Of a DNA stretch of 16,995 nucleotides, positions 1 through 8,071 are shown in pieces. A model generated the notes under the pieces. It did no database searches. It was not told the origin of the DNA and was given only the letters and a program-made list of their open reading frames with translations. Each line of letters begins with the position of its first letter. Positions within the stretch are counted from its first letter, which is position 1. The stretch is from Coxiellaceae bacterium UBA6002 (GTDB lineage Bacteria; Pseudomonadota; Gammaproteobacteria; UBA6002). The DNA lies in contig DJAM01000019.1 of assembly GCA_002429595.1 (NCBI GenBank), forward strand, positions 1-16,995. The letters are read 5' to 3'. The position numbers were made by a program, and so were the translations under genes.

Positions 1-412
1 GTTTCAGAACGTTAAATGACAGAAAAGTGTTTTTGTTTTACTTTAACTTTGTATCAAACTGCGGTAACGGGTCGAATCCGACGAAGGGAACATAGACATC
101 TCTCAAAGTACCTGTTTTATTTCTGGAAACACCAATACCGGCTTTAACAAAGGGAACAAAACCGTTCCAACAAACACTAGGCGCTAACTTTAGATCAACA
201 AATAGAGTTGAAAGTCTTATATCATTCAAACTATATTCTTCAAAAGGCGCTGTCGGGAATGAACTTGGTGAAGAAACAGGCACTTTCCACGCGAAATCAT
301 TGCGATGATCAAAAGTTAGTTGCAAACCAACATCCGGACTAAACTGATAACCAGCAAAAACACCCCAAAAACCTGAAGACCCAATACCACCGCAGAATTT
401 TTGCAGTTGGAA
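1..412 (-). pseudogene. Remnant of an outer-membrane beta-barrel protein gene
   Basis: Read on the minus strand, the frame is open from just after the TAG at 413-415 down to a TAA at 38-40, and open again from there to the window edge. The peptide has the look of an outer-membrane barrel of the OMP_b-brl type: GVFAGYQFSPDVGLQLTFDH resembles a strand-turn-strand pair, and later FVPFVKAGIGVSRNKTGT matches the common FVGAGIGvaxNKxGT pattern of these proteins, followed by a long polar loop. There is no ATG, no ribosome site and no signal peptide; the only start-like codon is a TTG at 323-325 inside a strand. The gene is therefore cut at its 5' end. The TAA at 38 may also break it, because NKNTFLSFNV follows in the same frame and would suit the next strand. 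I infer a decayed gene at the end of the polysaccharide cluster. Whether the C-terminal part survives lies outside the window. Confidence 0.55.
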
Positions 413-2293
413 CTAGGTGTTAAGTGCTAAATAATTATTGTCGAGAAACTCGTTAGGTCTAACTCTATATTCATTATTCAAAAACAAACGACACCACCAT
501 TCAAAGCTTAATAACGACCAAATTAAAAGTCGGTGATTGACTTGCCCCGTGCAGTGCTCATCTAAAACTTGCAGAACATATTTTCTGGATAGAAATTCGT
601 AGATATTTGCTTTTGGATCACGAAGGAGTTTATTTAAATAATTAATACTATCACCTCGGAACCAGCTCGCATCGGGTGCAGAAAAACCTTGTTTCTTTCT
701 AGAGATAATTTGTTGTGGTAACAAATTTTTCATTGCTTGACGAAGTATTAATTTACCTTCTAAATCTGGGACTTTAGTATTTATCTTCATTGAAATCGGA
801 ATTTGCAGCGCAAAATCGACCAACTCATTGTCCAAAAAAGGAACGCGAGTTTCTAAACCATGCGCCATTGATAACTTGTCCTCAACGAGTAACAAGCCAT
901 GCAAAAAAGTTTTTGATTCAAAATACAAAGAGGCATTTAGAAAGGCTTCTTTATTTTGATATTGTAAATTGCCATTTTCAAAAACTTTTTTGAAAATTTC
1001 GAAAGTGTTCTCATTGCTTAAGTTTTGAAAACAGCTTGAATTGAAAAAGTTTGCTTTGTGTTCGTCTTTAATCAAACGTTGCCAATACTGGTAGTAATGA
1101 TAAAAATAATCATTTTTCTGATTAACTTCATCAGCGCGATAATAGCGCCAAGGATAACCTGCAAATAATTCATCGCCTCCTGTGCCCGATAATGAGACTT
1201 TGACAAATTTACTTGCTAGTCGTGCGACATAGAAATTTGGGTAACTTTGACCAACTCGGGGATCTTCGAGATGCCAGATTAATGAGGGCAAAATATATTC
1301 CATATCCCCTGCATGAAGCACAACTTGATAATGTTCAGTTTTAAACGCATTCGCCATGCGCTCGGACTCTTTGCGTTCATCGAAATTTAATTCCATTCCC
1401 GACGCTGATGACAAATCAAAGCCACAAGTGAAAGTAGATAATCTTCTTCCTTGGCTTGCGGCGATAGCTGTAATGGACCCAGAATCCATGCCACCGCTTA
1501 AATAACTTCCTACCGGGACATCTGCAACTAATTGGTGCTTAACTGCTTTAATAAACAAGTGCTGAAGTTGTTCTGCTACTTCTCGCTTTGACGCAACGAT
1601 AGTTTGGCTAAATGAAAAATCCCAATAAACCTTTATTTTTGGGGCCTTACGTTCTTGTGCGGAAATGACTAAGTAACTGCCAGCATTGAGGGTATGGATA
1701 TTTTTAAAGAGTGTCCGATCGGAAAAAATATTTTGAAAAGTAAAATATTCATTCAAGGCGGGGTAGCAAATCTCTCTTGCAACATTTGGATGTTGTAAAA
1801 GGGCTTTAATTTCTGAGCCAAAAATCAATTCATCATTTTGATATGACCAATAAAGCGGTTTTATTCCATAACGATCACGTGCGAGATAAAGTGTTTGTTG
1901 CTGTGCGTCCCAAATGGCCAGTGCAAACATGCCATTGAACTTCTTAAAAGCTGCAACGCTCCATTGCACAAAACTTTTTAAAACAACTTCAGTATCTGAC
2001 CTAGAAGTAAATTGAACACCAAGGTCTGCTAATTCTTTTTTTAGTTCTAAAAAATTATACAGCTCGCCGTTATAAGAAATAACAAAACGGTTATCTGCAG
2101 TTTTCATCGGTTGTTGGGCGGCTGAAGATAAATCTAAAATAGCTAAGCGCCGATGACCTAAACCAATGGCGCCCGACAGAAAAATCCCTTCGCCATCTGG
2201 TCCTCGGTGCGCTATCGCATCAGTCATTCTTTGTAAAGTATCTGATCTGACTTCTTGCTTTTTTTGATTAACGACACCAACAATACCGCACAT
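413..2293 (-). CDS. asnB: AsnB-like glutamine-dependent amidotransferase of a sugar cluster
   Basis: The 626-residue protein has both halves of glutamine-hydrolysing asparagine synthetase. The N-terminal glutaminase begins MCGIVGVV with the nucleophile Cys2 and has R48-R49, NGE at 75-77 and D100 for glutamine binding. The synthetase half carries the PP-loop SGGMDS at 266-271, then GTGGDELFAGYPWRYYR and EDKLSMAHGLETRVPFLDNE. E. coli AsnB is about 554 residues; this length is nearer to WbpS-type proteins of O-antigen clusters, which are thought to turn sugar uronates into uronamides. Given its neighbours, I infer amidation of a nucleotide-linked or lipid-linked uronic acid using glutamine ammonia and ATP, in the cytoplasm. 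Plain asparagine synthesis cannot be excluded. The ATG lies 2 bases after the stop of the DegT gene, with only a weak GAAG ahead of it, so translation is probably coupled. Its TAG stop is followed in frame by the barrel remnant. Confidence 0.9.
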   Translation of the reverse strand: MCGIVGVVNQKKQEVRSDTLQRMTDAIAHRGPDGEGIFLSGAIGLGHRRLAILDLSSAAQQPMKTADNRFVISYNGELYNFLELKKELADLGVQFTSRSDTEVVLKSFVQWSVAAFKKFNGMFALAIWDAQQQTLYLARDRYGIKPLYWSYQNDELIFGSEIKALLQHPNVAREICYPALNEYFTFQNIFSDRTLFKNIHTLNAGSYLVISAQERKAPKIKVYWDFSFSQTIVASKREVAEQLQHLFIKAVKHQLVADVPVGSYLSGGMDSGSITAIAASQGRRLSTFTCGFDLSSASGMELNFDERKESERMANAFKTEHYQVVLHAGDMEYILPSLIWHLEDPRVGQSYPNFYVARLASKFVKVSLSGTGGDELFAGYPWRYYRADEVNQKNDYFYHYYQYWQRLIKDEHKANFFNSSCFQNLSNENTFEIFKKVFENGNLQYQNKEAFLNASLYFESKTFLHGLLLVEDKLSMAHGLETRVPFLDNELVDFALQIPISMKINTKVPDLEGKLILRQAMKNLLPQQIISRKKQGFSAPDASWFRGDSINYLNKLLRDPKANIYEFLSRKYVLQVLDEHCTGQVNHRLLIWSLLSFEWWCRLFLNNEYRVRPNEFLDNNYLALNT

Positions 2294-2295
2294 TA

Positions 2296-3465
2296 TTAAG
2301 CTTCACACACTGGTATTGCTGCCGCTGTTACATTTGTTAAACAAGAAATAACGTAGTCATAATCTTCTTTAGTCATGCGATTATGTAATGGCAGTGCTAA
2401 TGTTGAGTGTTCTGCGGCAATTGCAACAGGGTAATCTTCAACGTTAATAGCACAACGTTCACGATAATAATTCAATCCAACAACAGCGTGAGTTCCAGGA
2501 CGAGTTTGTACGCCTTGTTCTAACAGTTGCTCCATAATTTGGTGCGAAGTCAAAGAGGTTTTTGCTAAATCAATTCGACAAACATAGGCTTGCCAAGCAG
2601 GATTATAATCGTTGGCAATTTTGGGAGGCTTGAGCCAGCTAATATTTTGCAGTGCAGCACTATAATAATTTGCCCATTGTGCTCGCTCATTAATAAATTC
2701 ACGCAGCTTGCTCAATTGCACTAAGCCAACGCACGCTTGCAGATCAGTCATCCGATAATTAAAACCTAATACATTAAAATCCGGTAATAAATAAGGGCGA
2801 TTGCCGTGATGGCGTTGTTCTTCAGAAATACTAGCACCATGATTGCGCAGGCAGTTTATTTTAGCAGCTAGTTCGGCATCGTCAGTGGTCACCATACCGC
2901 CCTCACCAGTCGTAATAGTCTTACGCGGGTGAAACGAAAAAGCACCTGCCACACCCAGACTTCCTGCATATCGACCTTTATACATACCTCCAGCAGCGCA
3001 AGCGGCATCTTCAACGATCGGTATATCTTTTGCTACTGACGAGATGGCATCCATATCAGCACATAAGCCAAATAAATGGACAACGATAATCGCTTTCGTT
3101 CGGTCTGTTATTTTGCTACCAATAGTGTCCGCAGTAATGTTGTATGTATCCGGATCGATATCCGCAAACACAGGGGTCGCACCACAATACAAAACCACGT
3201 TCGCCGTGGCGATCCAAGTGAACGCAGGAACAATAACTTCATCCCCAGGTTTAATCCCTAATGCAACTAAGATTAAATGCAATGCAGTCGTGCAACTTGT
3301 TGTTGCCAATGCGTGCTTTACTTGGTGCTCTTTAGCAAAGTTATTTTCAAATTCATTGACTTTTGGCCCCTGCGTTAACCAGCCTGAGTGGATAGTATCG
3401 CGCAAGGCGTGCCATTCATCATCACCCGTCTGAGGGATAGCAATTGGGATATTACGCGGTTTCAT
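2296..3465 (-). CDS. DegT/DnrJ/EryC1/StrS-type sugar aminotransferase (second copy)
   Basis: This 389-residue PLP-dependent enzyme belongs to the DegT/DnrJ/EryC1/StrS family that transaminates keto-sugars of nucleotide diphosphates. Visible marks are IKPGDEVIVPAFTWIATANV at 71-90, DIDPDTYNI at 102-110, VEDAACAAGG at 151-160 with D153 expected to hold the PLP ring nitrogen, and SFHPRKTITTGEGGM at 177-191 with the Schiff-base lysine K182. It is clearly distinct from the WbpE copy in this window (HPRK against PAKP at the lysine), so a different keto-sugar is likely; the substrate cannot be read from sequence. The ATG at 3465 is preferred to an upstream TTG at 3495 because AAGAAGG sits 8 bases before it and MKPRNIPIAIP fits the family start. 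It overlaps the end of the epimerase gene by 14 bases, and asnB follows after 2 bases. Confidence 0.9.
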   Translation of the reverse strand: MKPRNIPIAIPQTGDDEWHALRDTIHSGWLTQGPKVNEFENNFAKEHQVKHALATTSCTTALHLILVALGIKPGDEVIVPAFTWIATANVVLYCGATPVFADIDPDTYNITADTIGSKITDRTKAIIVVHLFGLCADMDAISSVAKDIPIVEDAACAAGGMYKGRYAGSLGVAGAFSFHPRKTITTGEGGMVTTDDAELAAKINCLRNHGASISEEQRHHGNRPYLLPDFNVLGFNYRMTDLQACVGLVQLSKLREFINERAQWANYYSAALQNISWLKPPKIANDYNPAWQAYVCRIDLAKTSLTSHQIMEQLLEQGVQTRPGTHAVVGLNYYRERCAINVEDYPVAIAAEHSTLALPLHNRMTKEDYDYVISCLTNVTAAAIPVCEA

Positions 3466-4471
3466 GAACACAACCTTCTTGTCGTTTCCTTGCAACTGTA
3501 CTTTGATGTGCTTTTCGCCAGTGAATTAATTTTCGCAATCCTTGCTCTAAGGAAACGGTTGCTTGAAATTGTAATTCTTGCTCAGCTTTAATCGGACAAC
3601 CTACTCTGTTCTTAACAAACGTTTGACCACCCGGTTCAAAATGAATATCTAAATCAGAACCCGTCACCGCCAAGATCTTTTGTGTCAATTGCGCAATCGT
3701 AGTTTTCAGCCCAGTACCCACATTATAAAAACTGTCGGTAGCATCTGCTTTCATCGCACAAACGTTAGCTTTAGCGCAATCAGTGACATGAATAAAGTCA
3801 TAAGCTTGAGAGCCGTCACCATAAACAATCGGAGGTAACCCTTGATCTAAGCGATCCAAAATTTTCATAATGACCGAAACATAAGTCCCTAAGTAATCTT
3901 GACGCTCACCATAGACATTCATGTATCGTAGGCCAACATAGTCGAAGTGAGCAGCACTATCTTTGTAGCGATGATAGAGCGCCCGACACATGTGCTCACC
4001 GGCTATCTTAGTTGCACCATAAAAATTATTATTATTATAAGGATGATCTTCCTGCATAGGTTCGGTCACCGCATCGCCATAAACAGAAGCAGATGAGGAA
4101 TAAACAAGACGTTTAACATTATTTTTGATACAAGCTTCTAAGACATTAAATGTCCCAGCAATATTCACCTCGAAAGCTGAACGCGGAAAATCCCAACAAT
4201 GCAACAACCAAAGCGCCGCAAAATGAAAAACTCCATCGATATTTTTCATTGCAGAATCCAGCACATCTCGATGCAATAACTCACCACCACTTGGGAAGAT
4301 TTTGACTCGCGGATCCTGTAAAGCGTCTGCCAAGTTTTCTAAACTACCACGAGAAAAGTTATCGTAAATGATGATCTCTGCCACATCTTCTCGTAATAAT
4401 GCATCGACAGTATGCGACCCAATTAGCCCCGCGCCCCCGATTACTAAGAATCGTTTTCCTCTTATGTCCAT
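3452..4471 (-). CDS. NAD-dependent nucleotide-sugar epimerase/dehydratase
   Basis: The 339-residue protein is an extended short-chain dehydrogenase of the GalE-like class. The Rossmann motif GGAGLIG is at 12-18, the acidic residue after strand two is in IIIYDNFSRG at 33-42, a serine-rich active-site segment YSSSASVYG is at 124-132, and the catalytic YxxxK is Y151-K155. GLRYMNVYGERQ and VYGDGSQAYDFIHVTDCAKA are typical of the sugar-binding half. Such enzymes invert or dehydrate UDP- or dTDP-hexoses; relatives sit in O-antigen loci of Bordetella and Pseudomonas next to AsnB-like genes. Which carbon and which sugar are affected is not visible. AAGG lies 6 bases before the ATG. This gene opens the three-gene tail (epimerase, aminotransferase, AsnB-like), which follows a 333-base gap containing a large inverted repeat, so it probably has its own promoter. 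Confidence 0.88.
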   Translation of the reverse strand: MDIRGKRFLVIGGAGLIGSHTVDALLREDVAEIIIYDNFSRGSLENLADALQDPRVKIFPSGGELLHRDVLDSAMKNIDGVFHFAALWLLHCWDFPRSAFEVNIAGTFNVLEACIKNNVKRLVYSSSASVYGDAVTEPMQEDHPYNNNNFYGATKIAGEHMCRALYHRYKDSAAHFDYVGLRYMNVYGERQDYLGTYVSVIMKILDRLDQGLPPIVYGDGSQAYDFIHVTDCAKANVCAMKADATDSFYNVGTGLKTTIAQLTQKILAVTGSDLDIHFEPGGQTFVKNRVGCPIKAEQELQFQATVSLEQGLRKLIHWRKAHQSTVARKRQEGCVHETA

Positions 4472-4566
4472 GATATGCCTTATTGGTGTTTGAATTTTAG
4501 ATTTTGGATGTGGCTATGATACCGGTTAGGTGGCACTTAATCTAGGTGATTGATTTTCGTTCTTCC

Positions 4567-4775
4567 ATTCGTTCCCGCTCCCGTTCCTATTCTTTCCCGT
4601 TCCCGAATAATATAGGCCATATAGCAAGTTGTAGAGGAACTCTAACTTATAAGCCAATAGCTGAAAGATAGTGAAAGCCTCAAACAAAGCGTCAAGCAAT
4701 TCTAAAAAATCATATGCTATGTGGCCCTATATGATTCGGGAACGGGAAAGAATAGGAACGGGAGCGGGAACGAAT
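4567..4775. repeat. Family B inverted repeat pair flanking a 109-base segment
   Basis: Arms of 50 bases at 4567-4616 and 4726-4775 are reverse complements with one mismatch (AATAATA against AATCATA); imperfect matching continues some 9 bases further inward. Each arm is built of CGTTCC-like hexamers (CGTTCC, CGCTCC, CGTTCC, TATTCT and so on) and ends inward in CGAATMATATAGG. The two arms point toward each other, with the CGTTCC ends outside. The pair fills most of the gene-free stretch 4472-4804. The 109 bases between the arms are AT-rich and have no convincing gene. The same arm unit recurs with reversed polarity at 13732-13828. It may be a mobile miniature element, a decayed one, or an invertible segment; the sequence alone does not decide. 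Confidence 0.85.
4667..4695 (-). promoter_or_regulatory. Possible promoter inside the repeat-flanked segment
   Basis: On the minus strand TTGACG (4690-4695) is a good -35 box, with a poor -10, ACTATC (4667-4672), after 17 bases. It would fire toward the epimerase gene through the left repeat arm. The weak -10 makes this tentative. Confidence 0.2.
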
Positions 4776-4804
4776 AAAAAGGTTGGAAAATTGCTATTTA
4801 GATA

Positions 4805-5125
4805 TTACTCCCGAATACTCAACTCCAAATCAATTTTATCTTTATTCTTATCATACTCAGAGGCAAAGTGCCGTAACTCTAAATAAGATATTTGTCTATA
4901 TTCTTGAAGAATAATTTGATCGCCAGGGATGGCCAAGAAGCGAAACATGATATGAAATATATTACCGTCATGATCATCGGGCTCTATCGAAACTTCGATT
5001 TCTCCTCCTAAATGAGGGCGTGTAATCTCTGGAAAGCCTGCTTGAAACTGCATGACTTTGATGAACCTAATCGCTTTTTCAATCTCTTCAGCGAAGGTCA
5101 GTGGATAAAATTTACGAAATGCCAT
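4805..5125 (-). CDS. Small uncharacterised protein, 106 aa
   Basis: I do not recognise this protein. It is 106 residues, soluble in appearance, with no signal peptide or membrane segment. It opens MAFRKFYPLTFAEEIEKAIR, a likely amphipathic helix, continues with a segment rich in beta-forming residues (GGEIEVSIEPDD, NIFHIMFRFLAIPG), and ends in a charged stretch, KNKDKIDLELSIRE. The natural-looking composition and the position on the strand of the cluster, 51 bases after wbpD, argue that it is real. The ribosome site before the ATG is weak. A perfect TATAAT (5154-5159, minus strand) lies about 30 bases upstream with no good -35, so it may be read with wbpD or from its own start. The right arm of the family B repeat begins 30 bases after its stop. 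A role in polysaccharide synthesis is not shown. Confidence 0.55.
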   Translation of the reverse strand: MAFRKFYPLTFAEEIEKAIRFIKVMQFQAGFPEITRPHLGGEIEVSIEPDDHDGNIFHIMFRFLAIPGDQIILQEYRQISYLELRHFASEYDKNKDKIDLELSIRE

Positions 5126-5176
5126 ACCACTAAGAACCCAAGTATTTATTTAAATTATAGTAGTAAAGCAGGAAGT

Positions 5177-5758
5177 TTATTCTTCCAGCAGGAGACTGTT
5201 ACCAACGAGCCGGTATCGATCTTGGGTTTGAGCACACGTGGTTGTGATTTCACCACGTAGTGGCAGATCAAGACGTTCTCCATAGCGACTCATCCAGCCT
5301 ATCTGCCTAGCGGGAACGCCGACCATTAAGGCGAAATCGGGAACATTCTTAGTTACGACACTGCCAGCGCCTATAAAGGCATGCTTGCCGATTGTATTGC
5401 CACAAACGATGGTGCAGTTGGCGCCTAAAGTAGCTCCCTGTCTAATAAGGGTATCTTTATATTCTTGCTTACGAGCAATTGCGGATCTTGGGTTATAAAC
5501 ATTCGTAAACACCATGCTGGGGCCACAAAACACATCGTCTTCCAGCGTCACGTTATCGTAAACGGAAACATTATTTTGAATTTTGACATTATTGCCAATA
5601 ACAACTTTATTTCCGACATAGACATTCTGACCGAGTGAACAATTTTGCCCGATTTGAGCACCACCACTAACATGAACCCAATGCCAAACTTTAGTGCCCT
5701 CTCCAATTACCGCGCCTTCATCAACGATGGCGGTTTCATGTATAAAGTAATTGCTCAC
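5177..5758 (-). CDS. wbpD: UDP-2-acetamido-3-amino-glucuronate N-acetyltransferase WbpD
   Basis: This 193-residue left-handed beta-helix acyltransferase closely matches WbpD/WlbB. It would acetylate the 3-amino group of UDP-GlcNAc(3NH2)A using acetyl-CoA, the last step to UDP-2,3-diacetamido-2,3-dideoxyglucuronate. Hexapeptide repeats run from about residue 10 to 150 (IGEGTKVWHWVHV, SLGQNVYVGNKVVIG, VKIQNNVSVYDNVTLEDDVF). Strongly conserved segments are FCGPSMVFTNVYNPRS, GATLGANCTIVCGNTIG and LMVGVPARQIGWMSRYGERL. I take the start as GTG at 5758: it gives the family's usual length, and AGGAG stands 7 bases ahead. Upstream in-frame ATGs would add residues with no likeness to the family. The start overlaps the end of wbpB by 23 bases, so the two are probably translated together. 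Confidence 0.95.
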   Translation of the reverse strand: MSNYFIHETAIVDEGAVIGEGTKVWHWVHVSGGAQIGQNCSLGQNVYVGNKVVIGNNVKIQNNVSVYDNVTLEDDVFCGPSMVFTNVYNPRSAIARKQEYKDTLIRQGATLGANCTIVCGNTIGKHAFIGAGSVVTKNVPDFALMVGVPARQIGWMSRYGERLDLPLRGEITTTCAQTQDRYRLVGNSLLLEE

Positions 5759-6701
5759 TATGTGTCTCCTGTGCTGCCATAATTTTTGCCATAAGCTCAA
5801 CCACATTGCGTCCTTGATAACCACAACTGCGCGGTGTTTTGCGTTCCAAGATGCAATCAATGAAGTGCTTTAATTCCAAAGATAAAGGCGGTGTTGAATC
5901 CTTAAAGATTATTTCAGAACCCATTTGCACGATTGATGAGTCTTTTTTACCGTAGTTTTGATGGTAAATGACTTCTTGGGTTGTCTCATCAAAATGTAAA
6001 GCGCCTCTTTCTCCTAAAATCATCAATTGCCGATCTTTGATAGGCCACAACCAATTCAAATGGACATGCGCTTGTTTGCCAGTGCTATATTGTAGATGGA
6101 TATTCATTTCATCAGCAATATCCGTCGCAATCACTTGTTGTGAACTCGCTATTATTTTCTGAATAGGCTCTTGAAAGAAATAATCAAGTACGGCTATATC
6201 GTGAACGCCCAGTGAATATAAAACATTTTCTTCTTTACGAATTGTTCCTAAACTACGGCGAATTTGTCGAATTGAGAAGATCTCACCTAACTTCTGTTCA
6301 TCTAAAAAATTTTTTATGAAGGTAATGCCTGGTTGGTAAAGCAATAAATGGCCAACCATTAACACACATTGATTCAAAGATGCTAACCTCAACAGGTCCT
6401 CTGCTTCCGTTACTGTTCTGGTAATTGGCTTCTCGACGAAAACATCTTTCTTGGCTAATAAAAATTTTTTTGCTAATTGATAATGAGTAAAGACCGGCGT
6501 TGCAATAGCTACTGCATCAATATCTTGGGCTAATAATTCATCGACATCTTGGTAACAAGGAACATGATACTGACTTGCGAACGCTTGGCTTCTAGAAAAA
6601 TCAGAATCGACAATTGCTGATAAAACCCCAAGGTTTGCAAAGGTTTTAATTAAATTTTGTCCCCACTTACCTGCTCCAACAACAGCAATAGTTGGTTGCA
6701 T
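5736..6701 (-). CDS. wbpB: UDP-GlcNAcA 3-dehydrogenase WbpB (Gfo/Idh/MocA family)
   Basis: The 321-residue protein is a Gfo/Idh/MocA oxidoreductase of the WbpB/WlbA type. It oxidises C3 of UDP-2-acetamido-2-deoxyglucuronate to the 3-keto sugar that WbpE then transaminates. In characterised homologues the tightly bound NADH is recycled with 2-oxoglutarate, the product of the WbpE step. The nucleotide fold opens with GAGKWG at 9-14, the family motif EKP is at 90-92, and the active-site GVHDIAVLDYF begins at 165 with H167. The start is taken as ATG 6701, since the longer frame begins with TTG, and GGGGGAG lies about 12 bases before this ATG. It follows wbpA by 21 bases and overlaps wbpD. Confidence 0.94.
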   Translation of the reverse strand: MQPTIAVVGAGKWGQNLIKTFANLGVLSAIVDSDFSRSQAFASQYHVPCYQDVDELLAQDIDAVAIATPVFTHYQLAKKFLLAKKDVFVEKPITRTVTEAEDLLRLASLNQCVLMVGHLLLYQPGITFIKNFLDEQKLGEIFSIRQIRRSLGTIRKEENVLYSLGVHDIAVLDYFFQEPIQKIIASSQQVIATDIADEMNIHLQYSTGKQAHVHLNWLWPIKDRQLMILGERGALHFDETTQEVIYHQNYGKKDSSIVQMGSEIIFKDSTPPLSLELKHFIDCILERKTPRSCGYQGRNVVELMAKIMAAQETHSEQLLYT

Positions 6702-6722
6702 TTTCAATGTAATCTCCCCCAA

Positions 6723-8057
6723 TTAAAGAAGAATAATTTTATCGCTCTTAATGCCACGAGTTGCATTTCGGGTATCTAAAATAAGAGGCGCTTTCGTCAC
6801 CACTTGCTGATAATTGACGTCAGTATGATTTGTTGTAATAACGACTAAATCGCAAGCCTCTAAAACTTCATCAGTCAGCTTCGTGCTATGAATATTAAAC
6901 TCCTCCAAATACGGTATTTTAGGATCATGATATTGAACATTGGCATGAGCATTGGTCAACAACCGATAAACATCTATCGCAGGTGACTCGCGATAATCTG
7001 TTAAATTACTTTTATAAGCAACTCCTAACATTAAAATAGAAGAACCATTCAATGGTTTTTTTACGTTATTTAAAGCACGAGTAATTTTATCAAAAACGAA
7101 ATTCGGCATCTTACGATTTATTTCACCTGCTAATGCAATGAAACGCATATCGAAATGATATTCCTTTGCTTTCCATTCCAAGTAATGTGGATCAATCGGA
7201 ATACAATGACCACCAACACCAGGACCCGGGAAAAAAGGCATAATGCCAAATGGCTTAGTAAAAGCCGCGTCCAAAATTTCCCAAACATTTAAGTTCATTC
7301 GATCGCACAGAAGTGCAATCTCATTGGCAAGCGCAATATTGACGGAACGAAAAGTATTTTCATAAATCTTTACCAGCTCTGCGACCTTAGCACTACTAAC
7401 CGGAACAACATCTTTGATTGCAAGTCGATAAAAAGACTCTGCAACTTGTAAACTGCTTTCATCGACACCACCGACAATTTTATTGGTATTGTGAGTGCTA
7501 TAACGTTTATTGCCAGGATCAACCCGCTCGGGAGAATGCGCTAAAAAGAAATCTCTTCCAACTTTTAGGCCCGAAGCTTCTAAAATAGGTTGAATAATTT
7601 CCTCCGTAGTACCCGGATAAGTCGTCGATTCTAAACTAACTAACTGCCCAACTTTTAGATTCTTAGCAATAAGATTTGAAACAGTGATCACATAATGCAA
7701 ATCGGGACATAAATTTTTATCAAGCGGTGTTGGAACACAGATGATAATGACATCTACTTCTCGTAAAGCTGCTAGATCAGAAGAAGTAGTCACTAACCCT
7801 CTAGCCACAACATCTTTTAATTCTTGATCGTTGACATCCTCAATATAGTTTTCACCAGCAGCAACTTTTCGTACGCGTTCTTCGTTGCGATCAATGCCAA
7901 CAACATGTAAACCAACTTTTGCTTTTTCAACTAAAAAAGGTAGTCCAACATAGCCTAAGCCGATGACGCCCACTTTAATTGTTTTGCTTTGAATCTTTTG
8001 AAGTAAGTTCGTTAATGTCGCGTTTTGTGTTGTTGTTATAATTTCCTCTTGTAACAC
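6723..8057 (-). CDS. wbpA: UDP-N-acetyl-D-glucosamine 6-dehydrogenase WbpA
   Basis: The 444-residue protein is an NAD-dependent UDP-sugar 6-dehydrogenase that carries out the two-step oxidation of UDP-GlcNAc to UDP-GlcNAcA, the entry reaction of the pathway. It shows GLGYVG at 33-38, CVPTPLDKNLCPDL near 107-120, the ESTTYPGTTEE segment at 143-153, ELVKIYENTFRSVNIALANE at 227-246, and the catalytic cysteine C285 in GPGVGGHCIPIDPHYL. The C-terminal half has MLGVAYKSNLTDYRESPA, usual for WbpA-type enzymes. About 25 polar residues precede the Rossmann strand. The start is GTG at 8057 with AAGGAG 8 bases before it, 14 bases after the stop of the membrane transferase gene. The neighbouring wbpB, wbpD and wbpE favour UDP-GlcNAc over UDP-glucose as substrate. 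Confidence 0.95.
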   Translation of the reverse strand: MLQEEIITTTQNATLTNLLQKIQSKTIKVGVIGLGYVGLPFLVEKAKVGLHVVGIDRNEERVRKVAAGENYIEDVNDQELKDVVARGLVTTSSDLAALREVDVIIICVPTPLDKNLCPDLHYVITVSNLIAKNLKVGQLVSLESTTYPGTTEEIIQPILEASGLKVGRDFFLAHSPERVDPGNKRYSTHNTNKIVGGVDESSLQVAESFYRLAIKDVVPVSSAKVAELVKIYENTFRSVNIALANEIALLCDRMNLNVWEILDAAFTKPFGIMPFFPGPGVGGHCIPIDPHYLEWKAKEYHFDMRFIALAGEINRKMPNFVFDKITRALNNVKKPLNGSSILMLGVAYKSNLTDYRESPAIDVYRLLTNAHANVQYHDPKIPYLEEFNIHSTKLTDEVLEACDLVVITTNHTDVNYQQVVTKAPLILDTRNATRGIKSDKIILL

Positions 8058-8071
8058 AAGCTATCTCCTTG

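Noticed and set aside
3044..3433. Plus-strand open frames within the aminotransferase and other sugar genes
   Set aside because: They lie wholly inside well-supported genes on the opposite strand, show no family motifs, and are shadows.
4617..4725. Degenerate coding remnant between the B arms
   Set aside because: One plus-strand frame gives a short helix-like stretch (LKDSESLKQSVKQF), but it is broken by several stops and has no recognisable family.
5171..5186. Small palindrome at the wbpD stop (GGAAG and CTTCC) as a terminator
   Set aside because: The stem is only five or six pairs, AT-rich inside, and has no T-run after it.
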